In this document: positions 45,198-51,976 of the stretch, piece after piece
Layout: each line of letters opens with the position of its first letter
Numbering within the stretch: position 1 is the stretch's first letter
NCBI GenBank assembly: GCA_963772165.1
Contig: CAVYWA010000023.1
Coordinates: 223,704-287,703 of the forward strand
Source: JAGVPT01 sp963772165
GTDB lineage: Bacteria; Bacteroidota; Ignavibacteria; UBA10030; UBA8401
Direction of reading: 5' to 3'
DNA length: 64,000 nt
Position numbers and translations under genes: made by a program
Notes under the pieces: generated by a model
Database searches by the model: none
Told to the model about the DNA's origin: nothing
What the model saw: the letters and a program-made list of their open reading frames with translations, nothing else

Positions 45198-46187
45198 TTA
45201 TTTTAGATCTCCAAAGCTTACATTTTCGGGGGTCTCGGATTCATCCAATATTTGAATTGTCGTTGCCGGACCGAGGTCCGGATCCTGCCACGATTTAAGT
45301 ATCCAGACCACTTTCTTATCGGGCGTCAGTTCCACTGCTTGAACCGGCGGATGAAACTTATCAATCGGGCCGCTCCATTCATTTACCCAATTGTTGATGA
45401 GTGTGTTGCCGTTCGGCAAACGCCACGCCAGTTGTAATGACCCAAGTGTAAATTCACCGGCATCACTTCGAGAAAACTGGGAAACGGTTTCTCCGCGGTG
45501 ATTGACTTCGCGGATATCCTGACGGTCAACAATTAGAACATTACCATTTTTCAACGGATTGGCACTCCACGGATTATCAGCTGGAAACGACCAGACTTCT
45601 TTTCCGTCCGCGTTATACTCGCACACTTTGTTCATGTCCATATGAGCGATTAAAAGTGTTCCGGCGGGAGTGATCCTCGCGTGCCGAAAATGACCATGTG
45701 TGTTCTTAGGATTTCCCACCGGCACCTGAAATTGTTTCTTAATCTCACCGGTCGCAATGTTGATTATCTTTACCATCGCCGGGTCGCCATTCTGAACAAA
45801 GAGAACATGATCTTTTCCGATCGGCATTGCCGTATGTATTTCGGTGCCACTCGGGGCATCATAATTCCACAATATTTTCTTCTCCGGCGAAATGAGGTTG
45901 ATTGCGAATTGATGAGCTATCAGGACATTGCCATTGGAAAGGAGCACGGCATCGCTTACTTCACCTTTACCGGCAGGGTCGTCATAAAACCAAACTACTT
46001 TGCCATTTTTCACAATAAACACCCGACGATTAGGCGATTCTCCGGCATAAAGAAAATCATGTTGTGCCAATCCCTTGCCGGGTAGAATTTCAACGTTCGA
46101 GAGTTCAGCTGTCTTGGTTTGAGCCGGCAGTGAAGCGGCCAAGCTTAGTACCGAGCAAATAAGAAGAGCAAAAGATATTGTTTTCAT
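45198..46187 (-). CDS. Secreted beta-propeller protein, paralogue 2 of 3
   Basis: A 329-residue exported propeller. Signal peptide LLICSVLSLAASLPAQ, then ILPGKGLAQHDFLYAGE, SNGNVLIAHQFAINLISPEKK, RLPNGNTLINNW and a C-terminal VWILKSWQDPDLGP. It shares several stretches with the neighbouring paralogue (LPGKGL-QH-FLY, SPxKxxxW, ITPxGT, LDE at the end), so the two arose by tandem duplication. ATG 46187 has GGAGG upstream. The conserved histidines in GTEIHTAMPIGKDH and THGHFRHARIT are good candidates for an active or binding site. Confidence 0.78.
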   Translation of the reverse strand: MKTISFALLICSVLSLAASLPAQTKTAELSNVEILPGKGLAQHDFLYAGESPNRRVFIVKNGKVVWFYDDPAGKGEVSDAVLLSNGNVLIAHQFAINLISPEKKILWNYDAPSGTEIHTAMPIGKDHVLFVQNGDPAMVKIINIATGEIKKQFQVPVGNPKNTHGHFRHARITPAGTLLIAHMDMNKVCEYNADGKEVWSFPADNPWSANPLKNGNVLIVDRQDIREVNHRGETVSQFSRSDAGEFTLGSLQLAWRLPNGNTLINNWVNEWSGPIDKFHPPVQAVELTPDKKVVWILKSWQDPDLGPATTIQILDESETPENVSFGDLK

Positions 46188-46230
46188 AAAGTTTGAAAAC
46201 CTCCAATCAGTATTCATTTTGCAATCTGTT

Positions 46231-47394
46231 TTATCTTTGTAATTCGCCGTTGTCGGGATTTCCCGGCTCGTCGAGAAGCTGGATGTACGTGTTGGGTCCT
46301 AAATCGGGGTTGTTCCATGATGATAATGCCCAAACAACTTTTTTTTCGGGAGTTACTTCGAACACTTGAACCGTACCAGCCCATTCTTCCGTTTTGTTAT
46401 TGCTTGCGCACCAGTTGCTTATCACAGTATTTCCATTCGTGAGCCGGTTCGATGTTTGATTGTTATAGAGCTTGAAGGGAACGTCGGCTTGCGTGAGCTC
46501 CCACACTGTTTCTCCGGCCGGATTCACTTCGCGGGTATAGCCGTTCCCGTCCCCTGAAATTAATGTATTGCCATTGTGCAATCGAATTGCCGCCCAGGGC
46601 CATTTAGCAGAAACCGACCAAATTTCTTTTCCATCCAAAGTAAATTCTACAACCTTGTTTTCTGCCATGAGAGGAACCATAATCGTGCCTTTTGGAGTGA
46701 TCCGCACATGACGAAATTGCACATGAGTGTTGGTTGTCGTCGTTGGGATTATAATCTCTTTCAGGATTTTATTCTCAGCGGTATTGATGATCAGCACCTT
46801 GGCCGGGTTGCCATTCAGCACCATCAAGACGCTGTCTTTACCGATCGGCTGGCATGAATGCGTCTCTGTTCCCTCGGGACAATGAAATTCCCAAACGAGA
46901 TTTTTGTCGGGACTGATAATTCCTGCGCCGGACATGCACGCAAAAACGATGTTGCCGTTAGAAAGCAGGGTAGCATCATCAAACTCCTGAATGGTTCCGG
47001 AAAGCGTGCGCATAGGTATCGAATATTTCCAAACAAGTTTGCCATCACGAACAAGGAACATGGATTGAGCTTCGGGATGGCGCATATCCCACTCACCTAC
47101 ATACAGAAATGGGTGTTGGCTTAATCCCTTCCCCGGCAGTTGTTCTGTGGAACTTTTCGTTTGAGCATTGGTACATACTATAAAAGTGAATAAGAAAAAT
47201 AAAGAAGTGGTTAGAAGCCATCTCAAAAATGGTATTGTGTTCGCCCTTCGACGCGTCCCGATAAAAGACATCGGGACTTGCTCAGGGTGAACAAATGGCG
47301 CGTTCATCCTGAGTAAGCGATCCCGCTTAAAGAGCGGGAGAGTGCATCGAAGGATCAAGCGACATGTTTTTGAGATAGGTTCTAGTTGTTTCAT
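46231..47394 (-). CDS. Secreted beta-propeller protein, paralogue 1 of 3, with MITE-derived N-terminus
   Basis: A 387-residue version of the tandem propeller family. From about residue 82 it aligns with paralogue 2 (LPGKGLSQHPFLYVGE, GTETHSCQPIGKDS, THVQFRHVRITPKGT, DPDLGPN-Y). Its first 61 codons are unlike the others: they read through a complete MITE (47212-47384) in frame. A normal signal peptide, WLLTTSLFFLFTFIVCTNAQT, follows directly after the element. Translation may start at 47394, or within the element at ATG codons 47307 or 47271 (MSFIGTRRRANTIPFLRW), which would give a conventional signal peptide with a basic n-region. Confidence 0.78.
   Translation of the reverse strand: MKQLEPISKTCRLILRCTLPLFKRDRLLRMNAPFVHPEQVPMSFIGTRRRANTIPFLRWLLTTSLFFLFTFIVCTNAQTKSSTEQLPGKGLSQHPFLYVGEWDMRHPEAQSMFLVRDGKLVWKYSIPMRTLSGTIQEFDDATLLSNGNIVFACMSGAGIISPDKNLVWEFHCPEGTETHSCQPIGKDSVLMVLNGNPAKVLIINTAENKILKEIIIPTTTTNTHVQFRHVRITPKGTIMVPLMAENKVVEFTLDGKEIWSVSAKWPWAAIRLHNGNTLISGDGNGYTREVNPAGETVWELTQADVPFKLYNNQTSNRLTNGNTVISNWCASNNKTEEWAGTVQVFEVTPEKKVVWALSSWNNPDLGPNTYIQLLDEPGNPDNGELQR
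47212..47384. mobile_element. MITE-like element, copy 2, inside a coding region
   Basis: A 173-bp element with ends TAGAAGCCATCTCAAAAATG and GTTTTTGAGATAGGTTCTA. Internal inverted words include CCCTTCGAC...CTCAGGGTGAAC and GTCCCGAT-AAAAGAC-ATCGGGAC. It is inserted three codons after the ATG of the propeller gene and is open throughout in that frame. Confidence 0.75.
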
Positions 47395-47435
47395 AATAAA
47401 ACTCCGTTCAGAAATTTTTTGTATAGAAATCGCGG

Positions 47436-48614
47436 TTATTGATATAATTCTTCCATACTAAGCGTGCCGAGAATAAAAGAGGTTACTCCCGCAAACGTAT
47501 TTACTTCTTTCGGCTGGCTGACATACATTTTGTAATCATCCATTATACCGATGCTGCTGCAATCATAGATATCAACTACACCCGAAGAGTTTATTTTTGC
47601 TTTTTTGATAATTCCCTCATACGCCTTCTTGACGACAGGATCGAATTCTTTCTTGTCAATATAACCCTTTTCGATTGACTTCTTTATAAGATAAAGAAAC
47701 ATGCCGGTGCCCGAAGTTTCGTTCCAGTTATCCGGAACATTTTGCTTATCGACCACCTGGCACCACATTCCGGTTTTGGCATCCTGAACATTTTTAAGTC
47801 CTTCGCATAAATTGCGAAGAGTTGAAAGGAGGTTATTATAATTGGGATTGTCTTTTGGCAGGTAGTCAAAAACATCTGCAATGAGTACGGCAAACCAACC
47901 GAGTCCCTCACTCCATACTTCTGAAGCGAGGCCGGTGTTTTTATTTGCCCAGCTTGCTTCTTTACTTTCATCCCATCCATGCAGCAACAGGCCACTGGGC
48001 TTGAGGCAATGAGAAATTATCAATGCCATTTGTTTGGTAACTTCATCGAAGGCATACGAGCTGTCGCCGATGACTTTGCCATACCGGGCGAGAAACATTT
48101 GTCCCATAAAAACACCGTCAACCCACATTTGGTGTTTCGCCCAGTTTCCATGCCAGAAACCGCCATCGGAATTTCGTGGATAATTTATGAATCCATCCCT
48201 GACTGTTTTTGCCGCTATCCTGTACTTCTCAAAATGTGTCTGTTCATACATAAAAATAATGGCGTACCCGGGAAGAAAATTATCCAATGCCGTCGGGGAA
48301 AAGCCGGGTATATTTCCCCGGTCATCGACCTGTTGATCCACATATCTTTTTATATAATTGAAATATTTTACGTCGCCGGTTGCGCGCCACATTTTTTCCA
48401 TCGCAAACATTGCATATCCAGCCTGCCAGCTGAAATGGTTGCTCTGACCAATCCAATGAATACTGTCAGGATCCGGATATTTCGCGATAAAACTATTTGC
48501 AGCTGCAACCGACCATTTGAAATCGTTCCCCTGAGCATCACAGATGCCGAACCAACTGGCGGCAACGAAGAGAGGCATAAAAAGAAAAAATTGACGGAAC
48601 ATATTTTCACTCAT
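47436..48614 (-). CDS. GH105 unsaturated rhamnogalacturonyl hydrolase
   Basis: A 392-residue (alpha/alpha)6 enzyme of the YteR/YesR type. HFSWQAGYAMFAMEKMW, DDRGNIPGFSPTALDNFLPG, QMWVDGVFMGQMFLARYG with the catalytic Asp (about residue 161), LLHGWDESKEASWANKNTGLASEVWSEGLGWF (in part) and WNETSGTGMF are all family hallmarks. It removes the unsaturated galacturonic acid left by rhamnogalacturonan lyases, which implies that a lyase is encoded elsewhere in the genome. A signal peptide (FLFMPLFVAASWFGICDAQ) predicts export. ATG 48614 lies four bases after the GH27 stop, so the two are cotranscribed. Confidence 0.93.
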   Translation of the reverse strand: MSENMFRQFFLFMPLFVAASWFGICDAQGNDFKWSVAAANSFIAKYPDPDSIHWIGQSNHFSWQAGYAMFAMEKMWRATGDVKYFNYIKRYVDQQVDDRGNIPGFSPTALDNFLPGYAIIFMYEQTHFEKYRIAAKTVRDGFINYPRNSDGGFWHGNWAKHQMWVDGVFMGQMFLARYGKVIGDSSYAFDEVTKQMALIISHCLKPSGLLLHGWDESKEASWANKNTGLASEVWSEGLGWFAVLIADVFDYLPKDNPNYNNLLSTLRNLCEGLKNVQDAKTGMWCQVVDKQNVPDNWNETSGTGMFLYLIKKSIEKGYIDKKEFDPVVKKAYEGIIKKAKINSSGVVDIYDCSSIGIMDDYKMYVSQPKEVNTFAGVTSFILGTLSMEELYQ

Positions 48615-48618
48615 TCAT

Positions 48619-49824
48619 TTATTTTTGTAAACGGAGCAAGAGTACATCATGCGAGGGGATTTTTGTTGTAAGGGTTTTGTCGGTTGTTCCGATATTCTTT
48701 TTAGTCCAAAGGTCGTGCAAAGTATACGATTGTTTATCAAAACGTAATTCTAATTTCGCAATGTCATCATTAATGACTTGCTTTTTCCAGTCGTAGTTAA
48801 CGTCGACGGATTTTGAGCCGCGATTAAAGAAGCACAAAGCCCAATCGCCGTTTTTCAAAGGCTTGTACCAAATTTCAAGGCTGTCGATTTTGCTTTGACG
48901 GAAGCCTTGAATTCCTAATGAATCCTGGTCAATGGAAATGACTTCCTTGTTCGTTAGAATATCGAGAACGTCCTTCGACACTTTTCGTAAATCGTTTCCT
49001 GCGATCAGCGGAGCGGCCAGCATTGCCCATAAGGAAAAATGGGCCCGGCTCTCGTTTAATGTGAGGCTTCCATTCCCAACTTCGAGCATATCCGGATCGT
49101 TCCAATGTCCAGGTCCGGCGTATTTGCGGAGACTGTCCTGCATGTCGAGGATGTACATTACTCCCCACGAATTATATTTGCCGCCGTGCGTATCGATACA
49201 ATCCCAGCACGAAGTGATGTCCCCCGTAGTTCTCCAAAGATGGCCAACCGACCCGGCCCATTCCCATGGCCTGTTGTTTCCCCATTCGCACATGCTGAAT
49301 ACCATCGGTCTTTTCGCTGCATAAATTGCGTCTCTCATTGTCGTATACGCACCGACCGCATTGAGCCCATCGGAGGCGCACCAATCGTATTTTAAGTAAT
49401 CACATCCCCAGCGCGCAAACATGAGTGCATCTTGAAATTCATGGCCCCGGCTTGCAATAAAACCGCCGCATGTCTGGTACCCGACGTCGGAATAAAGTCC
49501 GAGTTTTAAACCCTTGGAATGGATGTAGTCGGATAATGCCTTCAATCCCGACGGAAATCTCACCGCATCGACGGTAAGAAATCCGAGGCTGTCGCGCGTG
49601 CTTGTCCAATTGTCATCGATGATGATGTACCGGTAACCGGCGTCTCTCATGCCGGACGAGACGATAACATCCACCATATCGCGAATTATTTTTTCGTTAA
49701 AGTTTCCGGCAAACGTGTTATAGGTATTCCAGCCCATTGGAGGAGTTAGGGCAAGGCCGTCAAATTTTTGCGCATAACAGCTGATTGATACAACAAAGGC
49801 AAGAAGAAACCAAAATTTTTTCAT
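48619..49824 (-). CDS. GH27 alpha-galactosidase, secreted
   Basis: A 401-residue GH27 enzyme: signal peptide, then LALTPPMGWNTYNTFAG, YIIIDDNWTSTRDS, LKLGLYSDVGYQTCGG, nucleophile in YLKYDWC (about residue 145), acid/base in GHWNDPDMLEVG (about 238), and a C-terminal beta domain. Cleaves terminal alpha-galactose, a plausible decoration of plant cell-wall pectin or galactomannan. ATG 49824 has AAGGG upstream; a longer frame from 49866 lacks a signal peptide at its start. It lies directly downstream of the LacI gene. Confidence 0.94.
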   Translation of the reverse strand: MKKFWFLLAFVVSISCYAQKFDGLALTPPMGWNTYNTFAGNFNEKIIRDMVDVIVSSGMRDAGYRYIIIDDNWTSTRDSLGFLTVDAVRFPSGLKALSDYIHSKGLKLGLYSDVGYQTCGGFIASRGHEFQDALMFARWGCDYLKYDWCASDGLNAVGAYTTMRDAIYAAKRPMVFSMCEWGNNRPWEWAGSVGHLWRTTGDITSCWDCIDTHGGKYNSWGVMYILDMQDSLRKYAGPGHWNDPDMLEVGNGSLTLNESRAHFSLWAMLAAPLIAGNDLRKVSKDVLDILTNKEVISIDQDSLGIQGFRQSKIDSLEIWYKPLKNGDWALCFFNRGSKSVDVNYDWKKQVINDDIAKLELRFDKQSYTLHDLWTKKNIGTTDKTLTTKIPSHDVLLLRLQK

Positions 49825-49891
49825 ACCGTTAGCCCTTAAGTTTTTATTGTCGACTCTCTTCAGCAAACAGCCGGATAAATGAAAATTTTCC

Positions 49892-50902
49892 CTATTTTGT
49901 TGAACCCCGAATAATTAATTCCGCTTCAAAGGTAACCGTAGCGATAGTATCGCTCTCGGTTTCCTTCCCTATCACCGCTAATAAGATTTCTGCAGCCCGT
50001 TTTCCCATAGAATAGAAAGGTTGATTGATCGTAGTGAGAGGCGGGCTTACGACACTTGTGATTTGATTATTCGAAAAACCTATCAGCCCGATTTCGTTTG
50101 GAATGTTGAGCCCTTCTTCCTTAATTCTTTGCAGGGCCCCGATAGCAACCGGATCGTTGACGGCCAAGATTGCGTCGGGGATAATGTTTTTTTTGATCAG
50201 AGAATCCATGGAATTGTATCCATCCTCCTCGTACATGCCTCCGAACCGAATAAGTTCATCATGAACAGGTATTCGCGATTGCTTAAGAGCCATTAGATAT
50301 CCATGAAGTCTTCTTTGACAAATTCCTAATTGTTTTGGCCCGGCAAAATGAGCAACCTTTGTATATCCTCTTTCTATCAAATAACGAACCGCGGTAAAAG
50401 CACTCGCTGTATCATCGATGACGACTTTATGTGCGCGGATGTCTTCACATACGCGGTCAAAAAAAACAAGGGGAATTCCATAATCGATCAGCTTCTGGAA
50501 ATGATCGCTGTTTTTTGTGTTCTGAGAAATCGAAACAATGATACCGGCAACTCGTTGCTTCAACAGCATATTCGAATTCACAACTTCTCTTTCGTAATTT
50601 TCGTTTGATTGGCAAAGCAGGGTTGTGTAACCGGCGTGGTAGGCAATTTCTTCGATTCCGCTCACCGCCTTGGCAAATGAATCGTGAGCAATCTCAGGAA
50701 TAATGACACCAATGTTCGTGGTTCGGCGGTTTCGCAGGCTATCTGAAATCGCATTAGGTGTATACCGTGAATCTCTGGCGAGTTTTTTCACTCGCCCCTT
50801 CGTCTCTTCGCTAATATCCGGATGATCCCTCAATGCCCGAGATACAGTTGAAGGGGCGATGCCTAACCTTTTAGCTATGTCAGTTATTGTAATGAGTTTC
50901 AT
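49892..50902 (-). CDS. LacI-family transcriptional regulator
   Basis: A 336-residue regulator. The N-terminal helix-turn-helix ITITDIAKRLGIAPSTVSRALRDHPDIS and hinge RDSRYTPNAISDSLRNR are canonical; the sugar-binding domain has IGVIIPEIAHDSFA, LVFFDRVCEDI and IGFSNNQITSVVSPPLTTI. Start ATG 50902 is chosen because homology begins at MKLITITDIAK. A perfect LacI-type operator GCAAACGTTTGC and a sigma70-type promoter lie immediately upstream, so autoregulation is expected. It is inside the glycan locus, between the deacetylase and GH27 genes, and most likely controls it in response to a released sugar. Confidence 0.94.
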   Translation of the reverse strand: MKLITITDIAKRLGIAPSTVSRALRDHPDISEETKGRVKKLARDSRYTPNAISDSLRNRRTTNIGVIIPEIAHDSFAKAVSGIEEIAYHAGYTTLLCQSNENYEREVVNSNMLLKQRVAGIIVSISQNTKNSDHFQKLIDYGIPLVFFDRVCEDIRAHKVVIDDTASAFTAVRYLIERGYTKVAHFAGPKQLGICQRRLHGYLMALKQSRIPVHDELIRFGGMYEEDGYNSMDSLIKKNIIPDAILAVNDPVAIGALQRIKEEGLNIPNEIGLIGFSNNQITSVVSPPLTTINQPFYSMGKRAAEILLAVIGKETESDTIATVTFEAELIIRGSTK

Positions 50903-50918
50903 GTCAGGAGTCTTCACC

Positions 50919-50930
50919 GCAAACGTTTGC
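50919..50930. promoter_or_regulatory. LacI-type operator
   Basis: GCAAACGTTTGC, a perfect 12-bp palindrome with the central CG of LacI-family sites. It directly follows the -10 box of the lacI-type gene promoter and ends 17 bases before the start codon. I saw no other convincing copy upstream of the glycan genes. Confidence 0.8.
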
Positions 50931-50959
50931 AATATAGGGTAGAATGCTATTACTGTCAA
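50931..50959 (-). promoter_or_regulatory. Sigma70-type promoter of the LacI gene
   Basis: Read on the minus strand: TTGACA (50959-50954), 17-base spacer, TATATT (50936-50931). Both boxes and spacing match consensus closely, and the operator starts at the very next base. Transcription would cover the lacI gene and probably GH27-GH105 onward. Confidence 0.82.
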
Positions 50960-51086
50960 ATAACTTCCCCACAAAAAAGTGGGCGAAAGAATGTATTTCG
51001 CTAATTAAAAGGGACAAGGAACGGATGAAAACGGAATTCGGGAGGAGAATTCAACAATACACTCCGCAAAGGAGTAAAATAAATTC

Positions 51087-51941
51087 CTATTTCTTCGCGG
51101 CTACATCAGCGTAGCTAATCAATTTCACTCCTTTGTCGCGTAAAGCCCTTATTACTTTTTCGTTTGTGAAAATATTCGTTACATCCTGCCGGTCGATGGC
51201 CAGACTATTATTGCGGCTAAAGATGGCCGAGCGCATTTCGGAATTATCCATTCCCGGATGCTCGATAAAAACATACGTTCCCGGAGTTAAATTCTTTATC
51301 GCAGAAATAAACCGTCCAATTTTTTCTTCCAAAGATTTGTTGTTGTCCCAGCCACGCAGAGCTTTGATACTCGGAATATTTTCGGTGCGCAAATTATATT
51401 CACGGGCCAATCGTTCGACAAGCTCAGTGACTTTTGGATCCATGGTACTACAACCCATGTGAGCACTTACGTGTGAAATGCGGGGAACGTGTTTTAACGC
51501 CAATACTATTTGCGCGCGCAATTCCTTTTCAATCTCTTCAATTTTCCAATTGGCCTTTAGCAGATAATTGTCCGCGGAAGTATCTTTTCCGCCCCAAATG
51601 AATTGATAAAAATATCCATCCTTATCAACAAGGCTTGGAACATTGGTGAGCGGCCGCCATCGCACTCCTTCCCATTCACTTGTCAGCACCAGATGGATCC
51701 CGATGTCAATGGACGGATTTTCGCTCAACATTTTTACCGCTTCAGGAAACCATGGACAAGGGACCATGATTTCAACACTTCGTGCGATTCCTTCTTTACA
51801 CGCTTTGATACATGCGACGTTTGCATCATGAAAAGACGCCATATCATCGGCTCTCACAATCGAATAAATACCGTTCTCGTCTTGAGCTTGGGTTCTCTCG
51901 GAAGCAAAGAATAACACGGCAACCAGCAATACATATTTCAT
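51087..51941 (-). CDS. ChbG/HpnK (YdjC-like) carbohydrate deacetylase, secreted
   Basis: A 284-residue member of the YdjC-like family, which removes acetyl groups from sugars. VRADDMASFHD (about residues 29-39) with the metal-binding Asp pair, IDIGIHLVLTSEW (His about 82) and ISHVSAHMGCSTMD (His about 156-160) form the metal site. A signal peptide (YVLLVAVLFFASERTQAQ) predicts export. In this locus an acetylated sugar from pectin is plausible as substrate, though characterised members act on amino-sugars. It is upstream of the LacI gene with a 180-base gap that carries the promoter. Confidence 0.88.
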   Translation of the reverse strand: MKYVLLVAVLFFASERTQAQDENGIYSIVRADDMASFHDANVACIKACKEGIARSVEIMVPCPWFPEAVKMLSENPSIDIGIHLVLTSEWEGVRWRPLTNVPSLVDKDGYFYQFIWGGKDTSADNYLLKANWKIEEIEKELRAQIVLALKHVPRISHVSAHMGCSTMDPKVTELVERLAREYNLRTENIPSIKALRGWDNNKSLEEKIGRFISAIKNLTPGTYVFIEHPGMDNSEMRSAIFSRNNSLAIDRQDVTNIFTNEKVIRALRDKGVKLISYADVAAKK

Positions 51942-51976
51942 ATCACACGCCTTCTAAAAAGTTACAATGAACATTT

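Noticed and set aside
45148..45204. Inverted AATAAAAGTG/CACTTTTTATT between propeller genes as a terminator.
   Set aside because: The loop is more than 30 bases and the stem is A/T-rich, so it is weak evidence for termination.
50970..50990. CCCAC-TTTTTT-GTGGG hairpin after the deacetylase gene as terminator.
   Set aside because: The T-run is in the loop and not after the stem; it does not fit an intrinsic terminator.
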